Assembly: GCF_029168945.1 (NCBI RefSeq)
Contig: NC_083606.1
Location: 10,938,041-11,002,040, forward strand
Direction of reading: 5' to 3'
Origin: Cannabis sativa
Taxonomy: Eukaryota; Streptophyta; Magnoliopsida; Rosales; Cannabaceae
DNA length: 64,000 nt
Position numbers and translations under genes: made by a program. Each line of letters starts with the position of its first letter. Position 1 is the first letter of the stretch. The notes beneath the pieces are model-generated. The model worked only from the letters and a program-made list of their open reading frames with translations. It was not told the DNA's origin and made no database searches. Shown here piece by piece: positions 11,154 through 22,138 of this stretch.

Positions 11154-12970
11154 TGTTGGGGGTTATTTTACCATGATCTAGATTTACTACCATGTATGTT
11201 ATTTAACATTCTAAATATAAATTTCTAAAACAATAGAATTTAAACACATATAAAGTTCAAGAAACCTTACATTGGTTGCAGCAGAATTAAATGACTCATT
11301 CCACTCAGATCTCTAACCCTTGTATCCTTTCTGTAGCATAGTATCACCAAGATCTGACTCCGATTCTCCTTCAATTGATTTGGATTCTTCACAGTCTTAC
11401 ACATTATGATTGAGTACCAACTTGCTATGTGTGGGCATGTACTCTATCACTATAGGGTTCAAAAATTGAAGAGAGAAAGAGAGAGGAAGGATTCGAAATA
11501 GAGAGAGAAGAGAAGGCTCAAAATTTGACTGAAGGCTAGTGAATGCTTAAGCTGTCAGTTTTGAGTCCATCACTATCTATTCCTGCTAGGTTTAGGTTTG
11601 AATTATTTGGCATTATAAAATTGATAAATAAATGATAAAAACAAACCTTAGTGGCCAGCCATAGGATGCGAGCCCACCACTTGTAATTTTGCCATTTTTC
11701 AACTATTCATCATATTTTTTCACAAATGCCATATTTTTCAATTCAATCACTTAAATGCCATAACTGTTTATTTAATAATTAAAACTAATTATCAAATAAA
11801 ATTGTCATTTATGTAATTTATTAATTAGACCATACAAAGTCTCTTAATTAACAAATTGACCCCAAAACCTCTTTTTTTCACAATTAAACCCAGCTTAGGG
11901 AAAATTCATATATAAGACATAGTCTAATTTTAGAATTATAATTGATTAATTAAAATCAATTAACTGAGTCTTACAAGCAGTATTGTCTCAACTAGTATGG
12001 GGACCATGGGCCTATATAACCGAGCTTTCAATAAGTAGATCTAGAATTTACCAAGTAAATTCCCTAAATTATTAATTCCGCCTTGCGCCACTATAGATTT
12101 AGAATTGAATAGCACTCTCAGTTATATAGAATGCTCTATACGCTCTATATGTACCACGATATAGATACATTATGATTATCCATTGTTACAATCCTAATAG
12201 TCAAGGATCTTTTATAGATGATCTACACTGAATAGGGACAAATTTACCATTCTACCCTTCAATTTATTTTATCCTTAAAACACTTAGCACCCTATAAATG
12301 ATACTTCAGTTACTAATATAATTACTGAAATGAGGCATCAATCATTTATCTCTATTCAGCAAGCTCGAAGGAGATTATCGTTTCACTTATAGATACCTAT
12401 AGAAGCTATAAATTCCATATCTATGATCAACGCTCCCACTTAATTGAACTATCATGTCCTTAATTTGTATGTCACGAGAAGATCCAATTGGTCGACATTA
12501 ATGAACAAATTGAAGAACATAAATAATACAACTAAGTTGAACTTAACCATATCAAGATTAAGATCCATAGACCTAAGATCAACCATTGATATTGACTTAG
12601 AAAGATATAACGGTAAGTTTATGATATCTTATCCAAGATCAATATCGGTCCCTTCCAATATATACTCCATACATCCGATACTAATAAACTTTGCTAATAC
12701 CCTGGAAAGGACATAATACTTATCCAAGGTGTAAGTATACCTTATCGCTGATTATCATGCGAGTCTAACTCCATATTCCACTGTCATGACGACACTATAA
12801 TCATGAACATATATATTTACATATGTTCTGGACCTAATAGAATGTATACATTAAACATAATCATGAAATAAATCATGTGAACCATGCAACATAGAATGAT
12901 TTCTGATCTTTATTAATTAATAAATCTGATTATATTAAAATAGGTTTTATTTAGGGCACAAAAACTAACA
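11154..12970 (-). mobile_element. 1.8-kb copia-type LTR (3' LTR of a degenerate element)
   Basis: On the minus strand this starts TGTTAGTTTTTGTGCCC at 12970 and ends in CCCCCAACA at 11154, so it has TG...CA ends. Directly upstream on that strand is a purine-rich tract (AAGTGGGAGTT), the expected polypurine primer of a 3' LTR. The five bases next to the inner end are GTTAT. No second LTR was found to test the duplication. It has no convincing coding frame. It is inserted in the copia fragment 10233-11153. Confidence 0.6.
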
Positions 12971-15000
12971 AACTCCCACTTGCACTAATATAAAATAAAA
13001 AGTGTATTTCAAATAATCTCAACACCTTGATATCCAGATCAAATGTAGTATGTAGTATTCTCTCCGTAATAGGATCTAACAGGTTGTATTCAATACAACC
13101 TTTCCTCCACCATTATCCTTAATCACAAAATCCTTAATATTGTGAAATTCCTCTCTATATGTCTACTCCTCTAGGGATACTGGATTTTTTACTTTTTGGC
13201 AACTACTTTTGTGTTAGTCAGGAAGTAACACTAGTAGTTAATAAATTGTTGGTACAATGCCAAAAATTGTATAGAACTTTCCATAGACTGAATAAGTATA
13301 TTTCCTGCAACTTAAACATTCAGTCTCACTGGTAGAGTTAGAGACTCCAGATCGGTTTTTACACTTCTCCAAAGTCACTCCTCTACCCCCAGAGTAATCA
13401 CCACCTCATCAGTAGACTTTCTAGCACTAACGCAAGTCTAGAAACCTGATTTAGTGTATTCTAAGAGTATTTAATACCACCCTTATCAACTAACATATAG
13501 TTCCTCTTCTTGATCTTAAGATTCACTTGATTGTCTTCCAATGTTCCTTTCCTAGATTAATCTGATACCAACTCATTACTCCCACTGAACAGCAGGTGTC
13601 TGGTCTAATGCATAGGAAAGCATATTTGAGATCTTTCACTGTTGATCTTAAGGAATTCTTTCATTGGCCTTTATCTTTTCAAAAATAGTTAAAACGTTTT
13701 CCTTAGATAAACAAAATCTACGTCTAGAAATCGAGAAGTTTCTATAGATTTAGTCACTAGAAAAAAAAAATGATTCAGCATCTTACTAAAGTAAGTTGCT
13801 CGCACTAGAGTACTTAAATCACTAGGCATACCACAAGCCATAAGTTTAGATAATCTCAAACCTATAATAATACTAGGATTAGGAATTTTGTTAAGTCCAT
13901 TGAATAGACTTATTTTCAAAATTTCCTTTCTTGTCCATGTAATAGAAAACTTTTGGTTACTCCATATGAATGGTTTTAACCATAGTTCTCTAGTCTTTGC
14001 TTCTTAGTTCCTTATTCTGACTATCCATTACTTGTTTAAACTAACAATGAATTTTATTACCGGTGTCTTCCAAGTCATAATTGGGTGAGTTCCTTAAAAC
14101 CCTCCCACTACGACAAGGTACCATGATTTTCTGTCTAAGAACATTAATGGTATTATCCTAATCGATTGTGTCAATACAACAGAGGCAGTGGGATCATCTT
14201 ATGCAAAATAAGATGATAGAACACTTTTGGAATCAAGAAAAAAAATATCTCATCTACTTTGCTACTTTGTTTTCAGACTTAGTCATTTTCTTAGAAAAGT
14301 AGTATTTGTTGAAACAAACACTTACTTATCTTAATGACCGTAGAATGGTCCACCCCTAATCACTTAGCATAACTATCAAATATGCAAACCAAGGTTAACA
14401 GTTTTAGCTTTTCTTAAGGTCACGATCAGGACACCCATGAATCTAGAAATAATTTACACTAAGTACACAATCATTCTATCATTCTGAAATTTTCCTATCA
14501 CTAGGGTAAATCCCTAGAAGGATTTAGGCAACTGCTAATAACTAATCATGACCTTTACTTTCATCAATATGCAAATCAAATTTCTGAGGAGATAAGTTTG
14601 AATACAATTTAAAAAATCAACTTAATGATCTTTGAACTGCATATCCAAATATTTCTCCACCCCTATCAGTTTGCAAGATCTTTAACCACTTACCTTAATA
14701 TTTTTCAACATTACTAGAAATTCATGAAATTTCTTAAACATTTCAAATTTCTTTGCACAAGGTAAAATCTAGAGTGATTGTCTAAAAAATTTAATGGTAA
14801 CTCATATCCACCCCTAAATGTACATCCATATTTTTGAATATAGATGATCCTACTTTCAAGTGGATATTGGCATATTGACTCTTTGTAGAGAATGATCTTG
14901 TCAAAATAACTATGAACAAGATGCAAATGTCATAGATATATTATAGTTGTGGTTATGGTCTTTTGATGACTTAGGTCTAGTTACATCATAGAGTTCTCAG
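12971..15000 (-). pseudogene. Highly degenerate copia pol
   Basis: This stretch precedes the 1.8-kb LTR in minus-strand order and contains only short broken frames. The best preserved piece, 14714-14926, has GGYELPLNFLDNHSRFYLVQ, recognisable as the copia integrase core (normally GGYxYFITFIDDYSRxGYVYL) with changed residues. The remainder (for example 13689-13919) is too eroded for domain assignment. No 5' LTR was found, so the element is truncated near 15000. Confidence 0.5.
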
Positions 15001-15462
15001 ATTAGTCCTAGAAGGTTCTTGATAACTCTATGAAAATAGAGTTATTTAGCTCTTTTTGTCCATTAAATTAGCTTTGTTCTCAAGTATTTTTAGTTTATTT
15101 TAGTAGTCTTGTTATTTAGATTTAGATTTATATAAATATTAATTTTAGTATTTTTTATTAGTTTTAATTAATATTTTTTATGTCAAATTTTTATTTATTT
15201 AGTCTCCCAATTAATTAAATACAATTGTGTGTGGTATTTGTAGGAATTTAAATGCTAAATTGGCAATTAGTGTTATTTAAAAAGAGAAAAGAAAGCAAGG
15301 AGAAGAGAAGGGAATTGGGCCAAGTTTATATTATGTATGGTCAAAATTAAGTCCAATTCAAATTGATGTATAAAGAAAGCAAGGAAGAGATGAGAGGAGA
15401 AAAAAGATTGGGCCAATAAAAATGTCTTTGTAATTTCGGGAGGGTCCAATTACGTTTTCTAC
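15001..15462. other. AT-rich spacer
   Basis: No gene was recognised in this stretch between the degenerate copia pol and the long-TIR element. Confidence 0.5.
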
Positions 15463-15471
15463 ATATATATA

Positions 15472-16387
15472 GGGTAATACTATGGTAGGACCTAGCAAAA
15501 GTTCTCTACCGGTAGGAAACTTTTTTTTTTACCATTGATTTTAGATCTTGTGGTTATTATGATGTAAGGTATATACTCTTATTATAGGACTGCTTGTATA
15601 CAATTAAAACTTTATACATATTATAATAATATTTAATAATATATTTATTTTAAAAAATAAAATAATATTAATAATTAAAAAAATTATTAATTTTAGTTTT
15701 TAATTACTATTATTATTATTTTCTAAAATTAATTTAAATTATTTTTATATAGATATTTATTTTCAAAAATTCTTCTGATGTAAGATCGCTTGAATGATTT
15801 TAGATGCTCTTTAATTGGAACCGTACCAACTTGCTTCTTTTAAACTCAATTTTTTTGGCAGAAAAAATAATATCAAACCAAATTAATTATTTTTTTTTTA
15901 TAAGTGGCGTCTCAAAAGAGCACCCAAATAACAAAATAAAAACTACTGAAAAAACAGTCAATAACACAAAAACTACGCACAGCCTAAAAGCAAAACAAAG
16001 AAAAAACTAGGTGTAAACATAAAAAAACCAATAGTAAATTATGAAAAGCCAAAAAAAAAAAAAAATAAGAAACAAATAAAAAAATAAGTTTAGAAAAAAT
16101 AATTCTTTTTTGAAAATAAATACCAATATAAAAATAATTCAAAATAACTTAAAAAAAATAATTCAAAATAAAAATTAATAAAATTTTTAATTATTAATAT
16201 TATTTTTTAAAAAAATAAATATCATTAAATATTATTATAATACGTATAAAGTTTTAATCGTATTCAAGCAGTCCTATCGTAAGAGTATATACCTTACATC
16301 ATAATAATCACATGATCTAAAATCAATGGTCAAAAAAAGTTCCCTACTGGTAGGGAACTTTTGCTAGGTCCTACCATAGTCTTGCCC
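15472..16387. mobile_element. Non-autonomous transposon with about 300-bp terminal inverted repeats
   Basis: The left end GGGTAATACTATGGTAGGAC and the right end (read inverted, GGGCAAGACTATGGTAGGAC) begin inverted arms that can be followed for roughly 290-300 bp each (15472 to about 15770 and about 16095 to 16387). They share landmarks such as GATGTAAGGTATATACTCTT. The central 300 bp is AT/A-rich without a supported gene. Flanks are the simple run ATATATATA on both sides (15463-15471 and 16389-16397), which fits a 9-bp Mutator-type duplication but is low complexity. The long arms suggest a foldback or MULE-derived MITE. Confidence 0.8.
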
Positions 16388-16616
16388 TATATATATAGGT
16401 CATGGATTCAATCCCTCACCACTTTTTTTTTTCAGACCGGTCACTCACTTAATATAACTCATTTATTCAGTAAATTTAGACTTTCAGGAACTAACTTATA
16501 TGTATGTGTAGCAATATATTCACACAGTGAGTAATAATTTATATCAAGAGTAAATATTATATACTCACATACTAATATTTTATAGTTAAGTTAGACATCG
16601 TCTTATTATATACTAT

Positions 16617-16860
16617 CACTACAATAAAATTTATCAATAGCCGCAATATTATGAGCGATGGGTAAAATTTGCCCTTAATAGTGGTAGCATTAGCGGCGGA
16701 ACCAGAATACGCTGCTGATTCTACTTATTTATTTTTTTTAAAAAAAAAACTATTAGCGGTAGACTCCGCCGCTAATAGTATTAAAAAAGTAAAAAAATAA
16801 TCGTTAGAATTATAAGCGGCAGGGCATTAACAGCGGTCCCGCTGCTAATAATTGTATATA
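16617..16860 (+). mobile_element. CACTA-type transposon terminus
   Basis: CACTACAATAAAA at 16617 is a canonical CACTA end. It is followed by clustered subterminal motifs in both orientations: TTAGCGGCGGA near 16690, TATTAGCGGTAG near 16750, CCGCCGCTAATAG near 16768, AGCGGCAGGGC near 16815 and CCCGCTGCTAATAA near 16840. The matching TTGTAGTG end was not found downstream, so this is a broken or deleted element. Confidence 0.65.
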
Positions 16861-17522
16861 TACCCAACCCCGACTTTCGGTACCTATTTCAGTACTTTGT
16901 TTTTTGCTAGTAAGCTTTTTTAGACATAGTCAATTTTGTGAGTTCAATCTATGCCATTTAAAATGTCACGTTGTCGTGAGGTATAAAAATTCAATAATTG
17001 TGCTAAAGAATTAAATGTATCAAGCATACGATTAATTATAGAATTTTTTATTACATACAAACACATACGTCATGATAAGATAGAGTTTATTTAAGTTTTA
17101 GTTCATAAAAATAATAATAATTTTTTTTTATATATAGAATTTGTTATAAATAATTTAAATTTTTAAAATAATTATAAGTAATTAATATTATATATTTTGA
17201 ATTTTGCACTTAATTAAAATATTTTCTTTAATTTCAACATTTTGAATTGTGATCGGGTCGTTGATTAGGGTTGAAATACCCTGTAGATAGTCAATGTAAG
17301 CATAAACTACAACATTTGGGTGATATGAACAATGATCGATACCAATTGAAGCCTTTTGACTAGGAAAGTCAATAAGAGCATTACCGATTAGTGTAATAAT
17401 TGTTAATCTAATTAGAATATTCTCGGTGCAAATTTCCCTTATGCAATTTGTCGTAAGCGTATTTGCACATTAGTCATTTTATCACCCAATTTGTAGTATT
17501 TGCATTGCTAACTACCACCATG

Positions 17523-17741
17523 GACTGCTTATGTGTACACTCTTGAACATGCGGTATGTTTATATCGGTACACCTAATATTTTTATTTCAAAATTTATTT
17601 TAAAATTAAATAAAATTATAAAAATAAAATATTTAAAAAATATTATAAATTTTGAAATAATTTTTTATAATTTTTAAATAATAATATTAGGTGTACTAAT
17701 ATAAATGTGCTACGTGTACAAGAGTGTACACATAAGTAGTC
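17523..17741. mobile_element. 219-bp MITE with imperfect TIRs
   Basis: The left end GACTGCTTATGTGTACACTC and the right end (inverted, GACTACTTATGTGTACACTC) differ by one base. The inverted similarity continues through a GTACACCTAATATT block on each side of an AT-rich core, so the whole unit can fold into one hairpin. It has no coding capacity. Confidence 0.8.
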
Positions 17742-18893
17742 TAAGTTGGCAATTAACTGTAAAAAAATAGATGACACCTAAAATTTACTAACAGTTCAGT
17801 CATTTGGAAGGTTTTATTTTACCACCAAAATTTAAGCTTGGAAGATTAAGTACAAATACAAATAGATTAATAATTGAAAATACTAAAAAAAAAAAAATGC
17901 CTTTCAACTTACTCCTCTCTTTCTTTCTTATTTTTTATTTTTTTTATGAAAAGATAACTAATTCATCTTAAAGAAGAATGATTATTATGTTGGGCACAAA
18001 AAATATTATATTTGGCTCAATCCCTTACCACTTAAAAAAAAAATAAAAATACAGGACCAGTCACGCATGCGTGACTTCATTCGTGTCCTATATATATATG
18101 TAATAGTCAGTGATGTCGCCCAATTAGTTACATTGCGGTCGCGGTAGTAAACGGGCTATGTCGTATCCACAGAGGCAAATTACTACTAAAAATTAGTATA
18201 AATAGAATATGGTAGAAATTGAAATGAAGTAAAAAATAATAAAATGAGAAATGAGAAAGAGGATGATCAGATAAAGAGTTTGATAAGGTAGAAATGTAGT
18301 TATGCAAAACCTATTCTAATACCGATATTAATTCAAAACACAGTTGCAATTCTACACCATCAATTACAGCTGGAAGATGTATATAGTAAAAGCGCAAATT
18401 GATTAATCTGGTATAAATTGAATCTCACCTCTAACTTGACAGCATATCATATTATATATCATAAATCGATAAAATACCACTATTGGCAGAATGCAGTAAA
18501 CGACATACAATATAATAAATATACCAAAATATTAATAGCCTAACTTACACAAGAAAAGCATGACTGAACTTATATAAAATATACTATTAACTTTGGAAGG
18601 AAAATTAGAAGATGAAGAACAATTTAATAAATGAGAAATAGAGATGAAGCACAAAAGAATCAATATCAATATTAAGAATAAAAAGTACAATAGCTACACT
18701 CTAACCTCACCAATATTTCTAAAATAGTTCACTCATTTTTGTCACATAAAATAAGTAAAACTAAGAGAGAAATAAGAAAATAATAAAAAAGAGTATAATT
18801 TTACTACTCTAAAAATCTGATGCTTTTTACAATGCCAATGGGTGCTATTTATAGTGAAAATTGACTATTTAAAATGATATTTTCGTGTACCAT
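17742..18893. other. Spacer with retroelement-like leader
   Basis: No gene is seen. The stretch near 18110-18180 (ending in GTCGTATCCACAGAGGC) resembles non-coding portions of plant gypsy elements, but I cannot delimit an element. Confidence 0.35.
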
Positions 18894-19625
18894 TTAGTGG
18901 GCTAAATGGTACAAAAACTGATGAGGAAATTACACTATATACAATTTTTATATTGTCCTTTTTTATTTTTATCCTCTTTTTTAAAGTCTATCATTTTTAC
19001 CTTTTTTTTTAAATATTGTACTAATTTTGCCCCTGTCACTTTAAGATACTCTCTATGTGACTCTCTTATATCAGGGTATTTTGGGTACAATACATATAAA
19101 AAGATGTATGTTTCAATTAAATATAAAATTAGAAATAAATTTAATTAATTGATTAATAAAAATGGTATTTTTCAACTTACCCCAAAACTGATTGAAGTGG
19201 GAACATGGAGACGTGGGACACACATTGGAGAATATGGCTTGTTTTGCTGTAGTCTAAGATCACGCCTCCCTTCATTTAATGCAATATAAGAGGCATTTGA
19301 CATATTTACTGAGAGACAAAACTTGACATATTGACTTCGGGGTATGTTGAAAAATACCAGTTTTATTAATTAATTAATTAAATTTATCTTTAATTTTATA
19401 TTTAATTGAAACATACCTCTTTTTATATGTATTGTACCTAAAATACCCTGATATAACAGAGTCACATGGAGAGTATCTTGAAATAATAGGGTCAAAATTG
19501 GTACAATGTTTAAAAAAGAGGTAAAAATGATAGACTTTAAAAAAGAGGGTAAAAATAAAAGACAATATAAAAAATTGTATAGAATGTAATTTCATCTATT
19601 GACTTAGTCATACTTGGCCCAATTT
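18894..19625. mobile_element. Foldback element with about 285-bp inverted arms
   Basis: Positions about 18905-19190 are repeated in inverse orientation at about 19340-19605. Shared landmarks include GAAATTACA next to a TATAC run, TAAAGTCTATCATTTTTACC, ATATCAGGGTATTTT and TACAATACATATAAAAAGA. About 150 bp separates the arms. The arms can be translated as similar 70-80 residue frames, but only because both carry the same non-coding repeat. Terminal motif and target duplication could not be fixed. Confidence 0.75.
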
Positions 19626-19651
19626 AATAATAGTAAAGAGGATTAATGAAA

Positions 19652-21271
19652 GGGAATTTTACAAAAATACTGTTTTTGGACCAAAACTTTACAATTATAC
19701 TGGGACACGGCAAAAATAACATTTTTACTGCCCCAGCCCAATTTCATTACTTTTGTACTGCCCAAGCCCAACAGCATAACATTTATACTGTGTGTGTGGG
19801 GAAACAACCTTCTTCGTGTGTGGGGAGACGCCGGAGACGGAAATCACCAAGAAAAAACCATTAAAACCGGCAAGAATAAACAAAAGCAGTAAAATCGACG
19901 TCAATAAATAATCATGGCAAAACAACAGTAAAACAACACTAAAACAATCAAACAAAACAAAAGAAAAAAATGATTAAAAAAAACAAACAATCTGCTGCAC
20001 AACCTCAACACCAGATGCAAAATCAACTATATTTGCAAGTCTATTCCTAGAAAATTATAAAAAAAAAACTACTAAAACAACACTGAAACAACACAAAAAC
20101 AAATGAAGCAAATATAACTACTTAGAAAAATATAAAAGAAACACACACCTCAAAACTCTCTTGTGAGTGAGCTCGTCAAATATATTTATAGGAGAACCAA
20201 AAGAAAAAAACCACAAAAATAGCCAAAGAGAACGAAGAAGAAATGTATTTATAGCCTCCATCTTCCACACTCACAGACATAACCATCACAACAACACGAG
20301 AACACCCAAAAAATACCTATTAATTCAAATAAATAAATCATGAAAAACAACAGTAAAACAATACTAAAACAATACTAAAACAAAAAAAAACAATAAAAAA
20401 AAATGATCAAAAATTAACTATGTTGTGCACATCCTCAATACTAAATGCACTATATTTGCAAGAAAAGTTCTAGAAAATTAGAACAAAAAAAAAACCACAC
20501 TAAATCTTATATTTTAAAAAAAAAACATAACTAAGAACTTCAAAAAATTAAAAAAAAGAGAAGAAGAAAAGAAAAGAAGATGAAGAAGAAGAACTAAGAA
20601 CTATCACCTTCATGGTCTTCCTTCCCCTCATCATCTCAGCCATAAAAACATAGCTTTTATTTGGGTAATATTATAGATTTGGGAAAAAAAAAAAAGAAGA
20701 AGAAGAAGGTGAATAGTAGAGAGAAAGCTCAAATAGAATGAAAAATAAGTAATAAAAGCTATTATACTTAAAAAGAAAAAAGATAACGTGTAGAAGATGT
20801 ATATTAAGCTCTTCATGATTAGTTTTTTTTTTTTTAAAAAAAAAAATTCACAAAATGACGAAACCATCACATCAAAATTTTTTTACTATTAAATACAATA
20901 AAAATTTTCATAATTAATTTTTTAAAAAAAAACAATATATTTATATATATATGAGGTGACAATCAAATTTTCCATCAACCTTTATTAATTTATTTTTTTT
21001 AAAAAAAAATAATAAAAAAAAACATATCTTAAAGTGACAAAAAACATAAAAGGGAAAAGCTTCATACTAATTCAGTATACAATATGTAGATTAAATAGTA
21101 AAAAAGCTTCATATCTATATTGTTGATTCAAAAAAAAAAAAAAAAAAAAAAAAAGTTGGCAGCCTAAAAAAAAAAAAAAAAAAAAAAAAAAACAGTACAA
21201 AAGTTATTTTTAGAGTGTAACAGTATAAAAGAAAGAAAATGGGAAAACACAGTAAACTGTGTAAATTTCCC
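19652..21271. mobile_element. Non-autonomous element with GGGAA(A/T)TTT ends and 8-bp duplication
   Basis: Starts GGGAATTTTACA and ends TGTAAATTTCCC (inverted GGGAAATTTACA). TAATGAAA flanks it at 19644-19651 and 21272-21279. The interior is A-rich and holds an internal duplication: a block with AACAACAGTAAAACAA and TATATTTGCAAG occurs near 19915-20050 and again near 20340-20470. Long A-runs lie at 21129-21192. No transposase is present. The ends and the duplication length resemble those of the 8.9-kb MULE at 54675, so it may be mobilised by that family. Confidence 0.7.
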
Positions 21272-21579
21272 TAATGAAATGGGCTTGGACATTAGGCTTT
21301 AGAAGAAATGACCCATGATAAAACTTTAATTAGAAAGATGGGTTAGGCGTGAATCCATGGGCCTTCAGTGTATACACTTCTTGATCTCTCTTTACTTATT
21401 GGGTTTGATACTCTGCCATTTATTTATACCATTTTGCTCAAATTTGAAAAATAACACAAAAATTAAAATAAATTAAATTTTTTCAACTAAAATAAATTTA
21501 CCATTAATAAAAGAAATATTTAATTTAAATTAATTATATGTACACAAATAAAGGCTTAAAGTCTATTAATTTGAGTCTT

Positions 21580-21865
21580 TATCAAGAGCACTGTTATTTT
21601 TTGGGACACAAAGATGGCAGTTGTCTGCCATGGGTGTTACACACCTTTTGGTGACTTTTGTCGCTAGTTTTTGGTACCTTAATATTGGAAATGTACTTTG
21701 GCCAAAGAAACTCTTCACCAATTGATGTGGCCGACCACTACCATCTTTTGGGACATAAAGATGGCAGTATTCAGGTAGATGGTTTCTACACTACTTGGTG
21801 ACCTTCCTTGCTTGGCTTTGACGTCTTGATGATAAAAAAGCACATTTGGCAAAGAATCTCATTCC
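21580..21865. repeat. Imperfect tandem repeat of about 130-150 bp units
   Basis: The words GGGACA(C/T)AAAGATGGCAGT, (C/T)TTGGTGAC and TTGGC(C)AAAGAA recur in the same order starting near 21600 and near 21748. Beyond the copia insertion, at 26839 onward, GTGGCCGACC of the next unit continues. The copia element therefore landed inside an existing repeat array. Confidence 0.55.
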
Positions 21866-21870
21866 CCGTA

Positions 21871-22138
21871 AGTTAATTTTTCAATAGAAATGCAGAAAGG
21901 ATTTCTCAGCTCAATTTGAGACTGAGGTAAACAATTCATTAAATAGACTTTTCCAATACAATGGGAGCAAATACAATGGTGCCAGGTGGCATACGCAGAA
22001 TACAAGGCATAACAGAAAAAGAGAATATTCTCTTAACAATGATTACACAATAACAACCTCTGCCAGCTATGAGAATTATACTCTGCTACACTGAGGCACA
22101 CCAGAAGGCAAGGTGGTGCTCATACATGGTTTCTAACA
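21871..22138 (-). repeat. 3' LTR of the copia element
   Basis: Minus strand starts TGTTAGAAACC and ends TTAACT. The end is therefore CT and not the usual CA, but both LTRs share it and the CCGTA duplication abuts it exactly. Confidence 0.9.

Noticed and set aside
12444..12716. 90-codon plus-strand frame
   Set aside because: It lies inside a non-coding LTR and shows no recognisable domain.
15804..16010. 68-codon frame inside the foldback element
   Set aside because: Lys/Asn-rich product of A-rich DNA between the arms.
18906..19595. Two similar frames of 73-80 codons on opposite strands
   Set aside because: They mirror each other because they lie in the inverted arms of one repeat. The sequence is AT-rich with no conserved domain.
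20631..20870. 79-codon hydrophobic minus-strand frame
   Set aside because: Phe/Leu/Ser-rich translation of A-rich transposon interior.
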